A stretch of 64,000 nucleotides of DNA, taken from NCBI GenBank assembly GCA_949744505.1, contig CATJXY010000043.1:1-64000 (forward strand), written 5' to 3'. The DNA comes from an uncultured Erysipelotrichaceae bacterium. GTDB taxonomy: Bacteria; Bacillota_I; Bacilli_A; Erysipelotrichales; Erysipelotrichaceae. The notes under the pieces were generated by a model that saw only the letters and a list, made by a program, of their open reading frames with translations, was not told the DNA's origin and made no database searches. A program made the position numbers and the translations under genes. Of this stretch, positions 48,620 through 58,073 are shown piece after piece (the first letter of the stretch is position 1; every line of letters begins with the position of its first letter).

Positions 48620-49951
48620 ATGGCACGAAGCATGCCTTACAGTCCTGAAGCGGAGCAGGCACTTTTAGCTAGTATGATCATGTATCCTTCAAGTATAACA
48701 ATAGCAAATGATGAAGGATTAATGGTGGATGATTTTTATTTAGAAGCAAATCGAAAGATATATAATGTAATTCAAATTATTCATAATGATGGAAAGTTTG
48801 TGGATGCAACGACGCTTATATCAAAGCTTAATGATTTTCAAATTCTTCAGCAAGTGGGAGGGATGGATTATATCATGCAACTCAGTGATGTCAGCGTTGC
48901 TCCCGCAAGTATGAAGTATTATATTGAAATCGTACAGAATAAAGCTTCAACAAGAAGATTGATTGAAACAACACAGCAGATTGCAGAGGAAGGTCTTGAA
49001 GGCCAAACTTCATTAGATATTTTGATGGATAAAGCTGAAAAAGAAATTCTGAATGTTACTCGTGCAAGGAAAACGGGCGATTTTAAAAAGAGTCGTGAAG
49101 TGGTAAAAAATGTAATAGATAATATACATAAAATTAGTGAAAATCATAGTACTGTAACAGGCATTGAAACACAATTTCGTGATTTAGACAGAACAACAAA
49201 TGGGTTTCAAAGAGGCGATTTGATTATTTTGGCTGCTCGTCCTTCCGTTGGTAAAACGGCATTTGCACTGAATTTAGCACTTCGTGCTTCTCAAATACAA
49301 GCAGATGAAGCTGTTGCAATTTTTTCGTTGGAAATGCCTGCCGAACAGCTTGTTTCTCGTATGCTTTCAGCACAAAGTATGGTTCCTGCCAATAATTTGA
49401 GAACAGGGTATTTATCAAATGAAGAATGGCGTTCTCTTGATAATGCAGCAGAACGTTTATCTGCGACAAAGCTACATATTGATGATACATCGAATATTCG
49501 GGTATCAGAGATTTTTTCGAAATGTCGTAAATTGAAAGCTGAACAAGGACTCTCGCTTGTTATCATTGATTATATTCAGTTAATTAGTGGTAATGGAAAA
49601 AATTCTGACAATCGTCAACAAGAAGTTTCAGATATATCAAGAAGTTTAAAGGCACTTGCGCGTGAATTAGATGTACCGGTAATTGCGTTGTCACAACTTT
49701 CACGTTCTGTTGAGAAGCGTGAAGATAAACGACCGATGCTTTCTGATCTTCGTGAATCCGGAGCCTTGGAGCAAGATGCGGATTTAGTTATTTTAATGTA
49801 TCGTGAAGAATATTACAAAAAAGAGAAAAGCGAGGAAGCAACTGAAAAAACTGAAATCAATATTGCCAAACATCGTAATGGGGCAACTCGATTGATTAAT
49901 TTGGCATTTCAAAGAGATATCAGTGCATTTTTCGATTATAAAGAAGAATAA
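48620..49951 (+). CDS. dnaB: Replicative DNA helicase
   Basis: 'PYSPEAEQALLASM', 'LIILAARPSVGKTAFALN', 'DLRESGALEQDADLVI'. Confidence 0.97.
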   Translation: MARSMPYSPEAEQALLASMIMYPSSITIANDEGLMVDDFYLEANRKIYNVIQIIHNDGKFVDATTLISKLNDFQILQQVGGMDYIMQLSDVSVAPASMKYYIEIVQNKASTRRLIETTQQIAEEGLEGQTSLDILMDKAEKEILNVTRARKTGDFKKSREVVKNVIDNIHKISENHSTVTGIETQFRDLDRTTNGFQRGDLIILAARPSVGKTAFALNLALRASQIQADEAVAIFSLEMPAEQLVSRMLSAQSMVPANNLRTGYLSNEEWRSLDNAAERLSATKLHIDDTSNIRVSEIFSKCRKLKAEQGLSLVIIDYIQLISGNGKNSDNRQQEVSDISRSLKALARELDVPVIALSQLSRSVEKREDKRPMLSDLRESGALEQDADLVILMYREEYYKKEKSEEATEKTEINIAKHRNGATRLINLAFQRDISAFFDYKEE

Positions 49952-49968
49952 GTCAAAGGAGTGGTCCG

Positions 49969-51495
49969 ATGAAGAAAATTATTACACTATTGGGATGCCT
50001 ACTTTTAGCCGGATTATGTACATTGTTTAGTTCTAACATGAAATTCGGAGGAAATAAGGAAAAGTTAAAAACTTCTGATATTTTAAATATTTCAATTTTG
50101 AATCAAGAAATGACCGCTGTAAACGATGTTTCTAAAGTTGTTTATAAGATATATGATTGTGGAGAACTTTTGGGAGTTATTACCGATATTAATAAAATTA
50201 ATCAATTTTTAGAAGAAGTCTATGAAGAAAAATATAAAGAAGATTTTCCTGATTCTAATTTAGGTATTGGTGTCGATATGATGATTGTAGAAGAAGTTTC
50301 CTATAATGATTATGAAGATATTGATGATGAGATATGTAAATATTTGTATGATCATTCATATTTTTCAATTGAAGCATATCGCATTGAATTTTCGGATACA
50401 AATGGTGTTTATGCGGTAATTTATGTTAAAGATATCAATGATTTTTATAATGCCAGAAATAGTTATCTTACAAACTATATTTCACAGGAAAGCTTAGATT
50501 TATTGACAAATGGAAAAACAACTTCTACATTGAGCACATATGGAGAAAGAGAAGTCAGTGTTAGTATTCTCGAAACAATTACAGTCACAAAGGAATATGC
50601 TGATACAAATGAAATTATAACATCAAGCAAAGATATTCTGGGTTATCTTTGTTATGGTGAAAATACTGAACCAATTTATTATACGGTTCAAGAAGGAGAC
50701 ACCATAGATGGTATTGCTTCTAAACAAGGACTATCTTCAGGTCAAGAAGTAGTAACCATCAACAGTGATATTCTTACTTCTCGAGATCAAGTTATTACCC
50801 CAGGAGATATCTTGAATATTCGTGAATTTGAATCACCAATTACAGTGGTTGTTGTAAGAGAAGAAATTACAAAGGAAGTAGTCTATCCCGGACTTCCGAT
50901 CAGAAGAGAAGATGCATCATTACAAGAAGGAATTGTGATTGCTGAGCAAGAAGCAATCAATGGTAGTGCCAATGTTTCTCGTACAATTACGTATACAAAT
51001 GGAGATATTACCGATTATGAGGTTACAAGTAGTATTGTTACAGTCCAACCTCAACAAGCAATATATCGAACCGGTACAAAAGAGGTACCGGGAGTTGGTA
51101 CAGGTACTTACCGTTGGCCGGTTGATAATCCGATTATTTCTTGCGGATGGGGATGTTATCGTGACCATGCGGCTATTGATGTTCAAAATCGTTTGGATCT
51201 TTACGGATTAATATATGCTACGGATAGAGGAACAGTCATTGCATCCGCTTATCATTCGGTAAATGGATATTATGTTATTATAGATCATGGAAATGGTATT
51301 AAAAGTTATTATGGCCATATGCGAACAGAACCTTATGTGACAGAAGGACAGATTGTAGATCAAGGTGAAGTAATTGGACAGATTGGGATGAGTGGAGTTG
51401 CAACAGCGCCTCATGTTCACTTCTTCTTTTATACAGGAGATAGCTATGTCCCTCATAGTATGCATTTCAGTCCATGTGAAAAGTTAGGATGTTAG
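49969..51495 (+). CDS. M23 family metallopeptidase with LysM and G5-like domains
   Basis: 'YTVQEGDTIDGIASKQGLS' LysM; M23 'RDHAAIDVQ...YYGHM...APHVHFFF' retains zinc ligands. Confidence 0.88.
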   Translation: MKKIITLLGCLLLAGLCTLFSSNMKFGGNKEKLKTSDILNISILNQEMTAVNDVSKVVYKIYDCGELLGVITDINKINQFLEEVYEEKYKEDFPDSNLGIGVDMMIVEEVSYNDYEDIDDEICKYLYDHSYFSIEAYRIEFSDTNGVYAVIYVKDINDFYNARNSYLTNYISQESLDLLTNGKTTSTLSTYGEREVSVSILETITVTKEYADTNEIITSSKDILGYLCYGENTEPIYYTVQEGDTIDGIASKQGLSSGQEVVTINSDILTSRDQVITPGDILNIREFESPITVVVVREEITKEVVYPGLPIRREDASLQEGIVIAEQEAINGSANVSRTITYTNGDITDYEVTSSIVTVQPQQAIYRTGTKEVPGVGTGTYRWPVDNPIISCGWGCYRDHAAIDVQNRLDLYGLIYATDRGTVIASAYHSVNGYYVIIDHGNGIKSYYGHMRTEPYVTEGQIVDQGEVIGQIGMSGVATAPHVHFFFYTGDSYVPHSMHFSPCEKLGC

Positions 51496-51500
51496 TTAAT

Positions 51501-52307
51501 ATGAGATATGATTTTCTTGCGAGCGGTTCAAAAGGAAACTGCTTTGTGCTTCAAGATAATGGTGTTTTATTAATTATTGATTGTGGAACTACAAAGAAGT
51601 ATTTGATTGCAGGATTTGATAAAATTGGAGTTAATTATCTTGACGCTGATGCACTGTTGATCACACACAATCATCGTGATCATATTTCACAGATAAAAAT
51701 GTTTAATTCTTTGATGATTTATTCATCAAATCAAATTGAAGATATACAGTCTATCTTGATTCGTCCATATAAAAGTTTCATGATCAAACATTTAAAGATC
51801 ACCCCAATCCCTCTTTCTCATGACAGTCCGAATACGATTGGTTTTATTATTAAATCAGAAAAAGAAAAACTTGTATATATAACAGACACAGGGTACGTTC
51901 AAGAAGAGATTCTTCCATTGATAAAAAATGCAAATTATTATATTTTAGAGAGTAATCATGATGTAGAAATGCTGATGAAGACTTCACGACCTTACATGTT
52001 GAAAAGCAGAATTCTTTCAGACAGCGGGCATTTGTCTAATGAAAGTTGTGGGAAAATTTTGGATAAAGTGATTGGGTCAAATACCAAAGAAATAATTCTG
52101 GCACATATCAGTGAAGAGGCGAATACAGTGGAATGTGCTTTATCTACTGTTGTTTCTTGTTGTAAAGGAAATGAATACTTTAAATCTATAAGTTTAAAAG
52201 CTGCTATGCAGTTTGAAATCGTTTCAGGAGGGGATATTGACAATGAAGAAATTATTGATTCTGATCTTAGTAGTTCTACTGTCTTGGAATCTATGGTTAA
52301 CGCTTAG
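51501..52307 (+). CDS. walJ: WalJ/YycJ-like MBL-fold hydrolase
   Basis: 'FLASGSKGNCFVL', 'LLITHNHRDHI'; gene order walJ-htrA-rlmH. Confidence 0.9.
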   Translation: MRYDFLASGSKGNCFVLQDNGVLLIIDCGTTKKYLIAGFDKIGVNYLDADALLITHNHRDHISQIKMFNSLMIYSSNQIEDIQSILIRPYKSFMIKHLKITPIPLSHDSPNTIGFIIKSEKEKLVYITDTGYVQEEILPLIKNANYYILESNHDVEMLMKTSRPYMLKSRILSDSGHLSNESCGKILDKVIGSNTKEIILAHISEEANTVECALSTVVSCCKGNEYFKSISLKAAMQFEIVSGGDIDNEEIIDSDLSSSTVLESMVNA

Positions 52308-53343
52308 AATTCAAGTATTGAATGATGAACTAAAAAATACTTCTGATAATCCAACTGTGACCACAGTTACAAAAATGCAGTCTAAGTTTACTGAGATTAT
52401 TGATTCTTCAAAAGATAAAGTCGTAGATGTGATTTTAACTTTTTCATCATCAACACCTTCGATTTATACTGGATTTATTTATAAATACGATGAAGAAGGA
52501 AATGTTTATATTTTAATGAATGAAAATGCAGTATCTAATGCTCAAGTAATCGAAGTTTCATTTGCGAATGGGATATCTGTTCCTGCTGAGTTATGCGGAA
52601 TTAATCATTATTATGATTTAGCTGTGCTTCGTTGTACTCCATCCTTTGAAGTTCCTTTATTCTCTTATGGGAAAGTGGATTTAATGAAAGAAGGGGAATG
52701 GCTTGTTGCTATCGGGTCGACACAACAGACATTGCAAAATGGTCCGATATTAGTTGGAATTTTAAGCAATAAATATGCTGTATACTCTTCTAGCGTTATA
52801 TTAGAGTCTAAAGAAACTACAGAAATTAATGTACCGGTGCTTCAAGTTAGCGGAACTCTTTCACGAAGAATTGGGGGAGGTCCACTTATGAACGAGGCAG
52901 GAGAAGTGGTTGGAATGATTACGAATCGCTTATCTTCCTCAATGAGTGATGCATCAGTTGTTGCTTTGCCTATTGATGAAGTGATTTTTGTGAGTGAAAA
53001 GATTATTGCTCAAGAGGAAATTCGATATGATGAGTTGGGGTATTCATTTACACAAATACAAGATTTAACGTCTTATCAAAAAAATATTTATTCACTTCGG
53101 TTGGACCAATTCACCGGACTTTATATAAATAAAATTGATAGAAAAAATAAATATTCAACACTATTTCCTATTACCGAAGGAGATATTTTGATTAAAATAA
53201 ATAATCAAGAAGTCAATACAATTCGTGATGTGAGACTTGCGATGATGAATATTGATTCATTTGATGAACTTATTTTAACAATTGTTCGCCCTTCCGCAGA
53301 ATATACCGAGTTGGAATTTAAGGCGGAAATTGTTCATGATTAA
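52243..53343 (+). CDS. HtrA/DegP-like (S1C fold) protein with PDZ domain, probably proteolytically inactive
   Basis: Signal anchor; 'YYDLAVLRC' retained; usual NNHVV replaced by NENAV and GNSGGPL by RIGGGPL; C-terminal PDZ. Confidence 0.85.
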   Translation: MKKLLILILVVLLSWNLWLTLRIQVLNDELKNTSDNPTVTTVTKMQSKFTEIIDSSKDKVVDVILTFSSSTPSIYTGFIYKYDEEGNVYILMNENAVSNAQVIEVSFANGISVPAELCGINHYYDLAVLRCTPSFEVPLFSYGKVDLMKEGEWLVAIGSTQQTLQNGPILVGILSNKYAVYSSSVILESKETTEINVPVLQVSGTLSRRIGGGPLMNEAGEVVGMITNRLSSSMSDASVVALPIDEVIFVSEKIIAQEEIRYDELGYSFTQIQDLTSYQKNIYSLRLDQFTGLYINKIDRKNKYSTLFPITEGDILIKINNQEVNTIRDVRLAMMNIDSFDELILTIVRPSAEYTELEFKAEIVHD

Positions 53344-53812
53344 ACTTGTATGTGTAGGTAAAATTAAGGAAAAATCAATGCAAAGTTGTATTGATGAATA
53401 TTTAAAAAGATTAGGAGCCTATACAAAATTAAAAGTGGTTGAAGTTGAAGATGTGATGGCTCCACAAAAAAACTCGGATGCTCAAAATGAAGAAGTTAAG
53501 ATAAAAGAAGGACACCGAATTCTTGCGCATATAAGTCCAGATGAATTTGTAATTTTGTTAGATTTACATGGAAAAATGTTGGATTCAGTCGAATTCAGTA
53601 AATATATGAGTGATTTAAGAACATATGGTAAAAGTGATATAACATTTGTGATCGGGGGTTCGTTAGGATTAAGTAAAGATGTTGTCGAAAGGGCAGATTT
53701 CAGATGGAAACTTTCAGATTTGACATTTACCCATCAACTAACAAGGCTTCTGTGGGTTGAACAACTTTATCGATCCTATAAAATCGCAAATAATGAACCT
53801 TATCATAAATAA
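53336..53812 (+). CDS. rlmH: 23S rRNA (pseudouridine1915-N3)-methyltransferase
   Basis: 'MIKLVCVGKIKE', 'FVIGGSLGLS', C-terminal 'NNEPYHK'. Confidence 0.96.
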   Translation: MIKLVCVGKIKEKSMQSCIDEYLKRLGAYTKLKVVEVEDVMAPQKNSDAQNEEVKIKEGHRILAHISPDEFVILLDLHGKMLDSVEFSKYMSDLRTYGKSDITFVIGGSLGLSKDVVERADFRWKLSDLTFTHQLTRLLWVEQLYRSYKIANNEPYHK

Positions 53813-53918
53813 AATTTTTTCGGATAAAAACGAAGCAATAGGATTGAAAAGTTTAAAATCTTATGATATCCTAAAATTGGAAATTGTTCCTAATTTAAAT
53901 TAGAAAGAGGTAATGAAA

Positions 53919-54461
53919 ATGGCAAAATATGTATGTACAGTGTGTGGTTATGTCCATGAAGGGGATTCTGCTCCAGAAGTATGCCCGGTTTGTAAAGTTC
54001 CTGGTGATAAATTTAAATTGCAAGAAGAAGGCATGACTTGGGCAGCAGAGCATGTAGTAGGTGTTGCACAAGGAGTAAGCGAAGATATCATTAAAGATCT
54101 TCGTGCAAATTTTGAAGGAGAATGCACAGAAGTCGGAATGTATTTGGCAATGGCTCGTGTTGCTCACAGAGAAGGATACCCTGAAGTTGGTATGTATTAT
54201 GAAAAGGCCGCATTTGAAGAAGCAGAACATGCTGCTAAATTTGCTGAACTTCTTGGTGAGGTTGTAACAAACAGTACAAAGAAGAATTTGGAACTTCGTG
54301 TAGCAGCTGAAAATGGTGCTACTGAAGGTAAAGTTGATCTTGCAAAACGTGCAAAAGCAGCAAACTTAGATGCAATTCATGATACAGTTCATGAAATGGC
54401 AAGAGATGAGGCAAGACACGGAAAAGCATTTGCAGGACTTTTGAAGAGATATTTTGATTAA
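53919..54461 (+). CDS. Reverse rubrerythrin (N-terminal rubredoxin + ferritin-like diiron domain)
   Basis: '[29 protein letters not shown]' followed by ExxE/ExxH diiron motifs. Confidence 0.92.
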   Translation: MAKYVCTVCGYVHEGDSAPEVCPVCKVPGDKFKLQEEGMTWAAEHVVGVAQGVSEDIIKDLRANFEGECTEVGMYLAMARVAHREGYPEVGMYYEKAAFEEAEHAAKFAELLGEVVTNSTKKNLELRVAAENGATEGKVDLAKRAKAANLDAIHDTVHEMARDEARHGKAFAGLLKRYFD

Positions 54462-54483
54462 AGAAATTATCTAAAAACAGAGG

Positions 54484-54542
54484 AAACAATGATTTAAAGG
54501 GAAGATTAAGATTTCCGGTAATCATTGTTTTTTTTATATAGA
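54484..54542 (+). terminator. Rho-independent terminator
   Basis: aaacaatgatt...aatcattgttttttt. Confidence 0.75.
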
Positions 54543-54734
54543 AAACATAATTCAAGAATAATGCTTTTTTTGACTTTTATTAACTTTTTCTTAAAAGTAT
54601 GTGAAATGAAACTGAATTTTACAAACAGCTTCTTGCATGAAACCATTGATAGAGTATAATACTAGGTGTGATGTTGAAAACTGTCATAAAATGAAGAAAG
54701 GAGATTCCAATTTAATTGGGAACTGATTATTCTT

Positions 54735-56180
54735 ATGAAAATATTTTTGATTTGTATTTGGATCTTAGCAATGATTTTAACATATGGTCTGATGCTTGTA
54801 TTGTATTCTACTCATATGATTCCTGATTTGTATCTTGTCATCATGGCTGTAATATTTGGAATAATCCTACTTTTGATACTAAGAGCAATGCTTCAGAAAA
54901 AAAAGGTTACAAAAATAATTTCAAGTATTTTATGTTTTGTAATTATTGTTTCTATGTCGTATGGAACTTTGGAATTTAGCACTGTGTTATCTTCTTTACA
55001 ACATATGATTAATAAATCCTCAACTGAAATTTCTGCCGTCTCTGCTTATATTCTTCAGGATAGCGATGTGCAAAGTTTAACGGAACTTACACATGGACTG
55101 ATTGGAATTCATGCCACTGTTGATCGTTCTCATGTTAATGAAGTAATAGAAAAATTTGAAAAAGAGGGAAATATTTCGTTAAATATTGAATCTTATGATG
55201 ATTGGGATGCGATGGTAAGAGATTTTTATAGTGGGAAACTTGTTTCGGTAATTATCAATGATGCTTATGCACCTCTTTTAGATGAAGATAACTTTATTTA
55301 TAAGACTAAAATTTTAACAACATCTTATAAAGAGGTTGTTAAAGAAGATATCAGTAAAGATGTTAATGTAACAAATACAGCATTTAATGTATTTATTAGT
55401 GGAAATGATGTATATGGAAGTATTGCGTATAAATCAAGAAGCGATGTTAATATGGTTGTGACAGTTAATCCGAAAACTAAACAAGTTCTTTTAACAAGTA
55501 TTCCACGTGATTATTATATTGATCTTGGATGCGAAAGCGGATCAAAAGATAAATTAACACATGCTGGAATATATGGTGTAGATTGTTCTGTTAAAACGAT
55601 AGAAAATTTATTTGACATAGATATCAATTATTATGCTCGTGTGAATTTTTCGACTTTGATCAATGTAGTTGATACATTAGGTGGAATTGAAGTCTACTCC
55701 GATCGTTCTTTTACCTCCTATCCGGATGGAGTTGCGATTATATCAGGTACAAACTTAATGAATGGAAAGCAAGCACTGGCATTTTCAAGAGAAAGGCACG
55801 CTTATGCTGAAGGGGATGTTCAACGAATTAAAAATCAACAAATAGTTATCAGTGCCATTATAAAAAAGGTATGTTCACCATCGATTATTACCAAGGCGAG
55901 TTCAATTATCTCAACTGTAGGTGACGGGGTAGAAACAAATATGTCTTCGGATGAAATTAATAGTCTGATTAAAATGCAGTTATCTGATATGGCAAATTGG
56001 GAAATTATTTCACAAAATGTAACGGGAGATGGTAATACATTGTATTGTTACTCATTAGGGAACAATGCATATGTTATGACTCCTCATCAAGATGAAGTAG
56101 ATAGTGCTTCTTTAAATATTAAAAAATGTATGGATGGAACTTTAAACTTAGAAGAGTTAAATAAAGAGTCAAATGAGTAA
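54735..56180 (+). CDS. LytR-CpsA-Psr family cell-wall glycopolymer transferase
   Basis: N-terminal TMs; 'LTSIPRDYYIDLGCESGSKDKLTHAGIYG', 'LNGKQALAFSRERHAYAEGDVQRIKNQQ'-type LCP motifs. Confidence 0.92.
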   Translation: MKIFLICIWILAMILTYGLMLVLYSTHMIPDLYLVIMAVIFGIILLLILRAMLQKKKVTKIISSILCFVIIVSMSYGTLEFSTVLSSLQHMINKSSTEISAVSAYILQDSDVQSLTELTHGLIGIHATVDRSHVNEVIEKFEKEGNISLNIESYDDWDAMVRDFYSGKLVSVIINDAYAPLLDEDNFIYKTKILTTSYKEVVKEDISKDVNVTNTAFNVFISGNDVYGSIAYKSRSDVNMVVTVNPKTKQVLLTSIPRDYYIDLGCESGSKDKLTHAGIYGVDCSVKTIENLFDIDINYYARVNFSTLINVVDTLGGIEVYSDRSFTSYPDGVAIISGTNLMNGKQALAFSRERHAYAEGDVQRIKNQQIVISAIIKKVCSPSIITKASSIISTVGDGVETNMSSDEINSLIKMQLSDMANWEIISQNVTGDGNTLYCYSLGNNAYVMTPHQDEVDSASLNIKKCMDGTLNLEELNKESNE

Positions 56181-56211
56181 TACGACAGAAATTTTCTGCC
56201 GTATTATTCTT
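56179..56211 (+). terminator. Probable terminator
   Basis: aatacgacagaaattttctgccgtatt. Confidence 0.65.
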
Positions 56212-56312
56212 TTAAAAAGTGAAATTAATACTAATAATTGAAAAGAACTGATAGTTTATAAAATTTAAATGAAAATTAACGAATTAAAATTAGATTTTGC
56301 AGAGGTAATAAA

Positions 56313-56768
56313 ATGAAATTGAAAAATTCAGTGTTAGTGGTAACAAATATAGATAGAACCGTAGAATTTTATAATAAAGTTTTTGGACTCCATGTAATAA
56401 TGGACTTTGGGGCAAATAAAACTTTAACAGGTGGGCTAGCTTTACAAACAGTTGAGACATACAAGGAATTTATCAATAAAAGTGATATTTCTTTTGGTGG
56501 TAATAACTTTGAAATTTACTTTGAAGAAGATGATTTCGATAAATTTATTGATAAGTTGAAAGAATTTGATATTGAATATGTTCATCCTATTATAGAGCAT
56601 TCATGGGGGCAACGTGTTGTTCGTATATATGATCCGGATGAACATATTATTGAAGTTGGCGAAAATATGAAAACAGTTTGTAAACGTTTTTTAGATAGTG
56701 GTATGACGCTCGAACAGGTTGCAAAACGGATGGATGTACCTGCGGAATTTATTAATTCTTTAATATAA
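56313..56768 (+). CDS. VOC/glyoxalase family protein
   Basis: 'SVLVVTNIDRTVEFYNKVFGLHVIMDFG', 'WGQRVVRIYDPDEHIIEVGE'. Confidence 0.88.
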   Translation: MKLKNSVLVVTNIDRTVEFYNKVFGLHVIMDFGANKTLTGGLALQTVETYKEFINKSDISFGGNNFEIYFEEDDFDKFIDKLKEFDIEYVHPIIEHSWGQRVVRIYDPDEHIIEVGENMKTVCKRFLDSGMTLEQVAKRMDVPAEFINSLI

Positions 56769-56961
56769 GAAGTATTGTGTGTTTTCCGATATTTGATTCA
56801 AAATATTTATTTGAAAAGATGATTTTAAAGAGTGAAAGATAAAAACAGGTATAGGATGTTTCTACATTAAAATACTTTGATAGCAATGAAATTTTATGTA
56901 AAAGAGTTTGTAAAATTTAAAAAATGAAGATATTATAATAGAGGAAAAGAGGTTTATTGCA

Positions 56962-57213
56962 ATGATTGAATATAGATATGATACACAACTGCTTATTGAG
57001 GGAACAGATTTGAATGAGGATAAAATTAGTGACTATTTTAATGAAAATTTCGAAGGGGATTGCCTTTTAGCAGTGGGAGATGAAGAATTAATAAAGATTC
57101 ATTTTCATACTAATACACCATGGAAAGTATTAGAATATTGTTCTACTTTGGGAGAAATTTATGATATTGTCATTGAAGATATGGATAGACAATCTCGTGG
57201 ATTGAAAGGATAA
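56962..57213 (+). CDS. Stand-alone domain resembling the FakA/DAK-phosphatase C-terminal region (83 aa)
   Basis: 'YDTQLLIEG...GDCLLAVGDEELIKIHFHTNTPWKVLEYCSTLGEIYDIVIEDM'. Confidence 0.72.
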   Translation: MIEYRYDTQLLIEGTDLNEDKISDYFNENFEGDCLLAVGDEELIKIHFHTNTPWKVLEYCSTLGEIYDIVIEDMDRQSRGLKG

Positions 57214-57744
57214 ATGCTGATGGATAATGAATTGATTGAAATAGTACTTGCCAATAAATCAAATCTTGAAGAGATTATGGTGATTGTGAAACAAGCTCAG
57301 GATTTTATTAAATCACAAGGATTTGAACAGTGGACAAACGGATATCCATCACGAGAACAATTTGAGAAAGATATTGATAAAAGCAGTTGTTATATCATGA
57401 AAAATGATGGAATAATTGTAGGCTTTATGACTTTATTATTTGAGGAGGAAAAAGCTTATGATGCTTTAGAAGGGGAATGGATTACAAATCTTCCTTACGG
57501 AGTCATTCATCGCAGTGCTATAGCAGAAAGTTTCAGAGGTCATCATGCCTTGAGATTTTTCTTTGAATTTGCTCAAAGCCAGGCAATTGAAAGAAATATC
57601 GAGTCACTTCGTATTGATACACATGAAAAAAATATTCCAATGCGAAAATCAATAGAATCTTTTGGATTTGTTTACTGTGGTACTGTAAGTTATGGTCCAA
57701 ATCAACAAAGGGTAGCTTATGAAAAGAAAATAAAGTTTTCTTAA
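57214..57744 (+). CDS. GNAT family N-acetyltransferase
   Basis: 'VIHRSAIAESFRGHHALRFFFEFAQ', 'LRIDTHEKNIPMRKSIESFGFVYCGTV'. Confidence 0.87.
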   Translation: MLMDNELIEIVLANKSNLEEIMVIVKQAQDFIKSQGFEQWTNGYPSREQFEKDIDKSSCYIMKNDGIIVGFMTLLFEEEKAYDALEGEWITNLPYGVIHRSAIAESFRGHHALRFFFEFAQSQAIERNIESLRIDTHEKNIPMRKSIESFGFVYCGTVSYGPNQQRVAYEKKIKFS

Positions 57745-57794
57745 AAAAGGTTGACTTTCATTTAATTAAATGGTAACTTATATACATATAAACG

Positions 57795-58053
57795 CATTGA
57801 ATTGGAGAGTAATTATCTTAGTAGTTTCAAAGAGAGTTCATTGTTGGTGAGAGATGAATAAATGATGGGGTAATGAAAATGGCCAAGGAGTGGCGCACCG
57901 AAGGTAAACTAAGGCTGCGACGGGAGTTCCCGTTAAAGAACTAAGGTATAACTGTTTGTTGGCAGCGTACCTGATGAGGTATTAACTGTAAGGTTAATAT
58001 AAATTTGGGTGGTAACACGATTGATTCGTCCCTTGAGAGGGGCGTTTTTTTTA
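57795..58053 (+). promoter_or_regulatory. T-box riboswitch, probably Met-specific, upstream of metNIQ
   Basis: T-box motif 'TGGGTGGTAACACG' followed by terminator CGTCCC-TTGAGA-GGGGCG-TTTTTTTT; candidate AUG specifier in 'GAAAATGGCC'. Confidence 0.88.
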
Positions 58054-58073
58054 TTAAAGGAAGGAGATGTGAA

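Noticed and set aside
49224-49566. Long minus-strand ORFs inside dnaB (88 and 91 aa).
   Set aside because: Antisense shadow ORFs within a strongly conserved gene; no independent coding evidence. The same applies to most other antisense ORFs in the track.
50920-51211. Alternative-frame ORFs within the M23 peptidase gene.
   Set aside because: Low-complexity readings of the other frames of a well-supported CDS.
49969-51495. M23 peptidase considered as catalytically degenerate because of 'HAAID' and 'APHVHF'.
   Set aside because: The His, Asp and HxH zinc ligands are all present, so it is probably active.
53780-53925. 3' end of rlmH 'GAACCTTATCATAAATAA' resembles the staphylococcal SCC attachment site (orfX end).
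   Set aside because: It reflects the conserved EPYHK C-terminus. Downstream is reverse rubrerythrin, with no recombinase or repeated att copy, so there is no evidence of an SCC-like insertion.
58005-58073. N-terminal extension of MetN in the ORF track (MGGNTIDSSLERGVFFIKGRRCE).
   Set aside because: This stretch is the T-box antiterminator and terminator; real start is ATG at 58074 after 'aaggagatg'.
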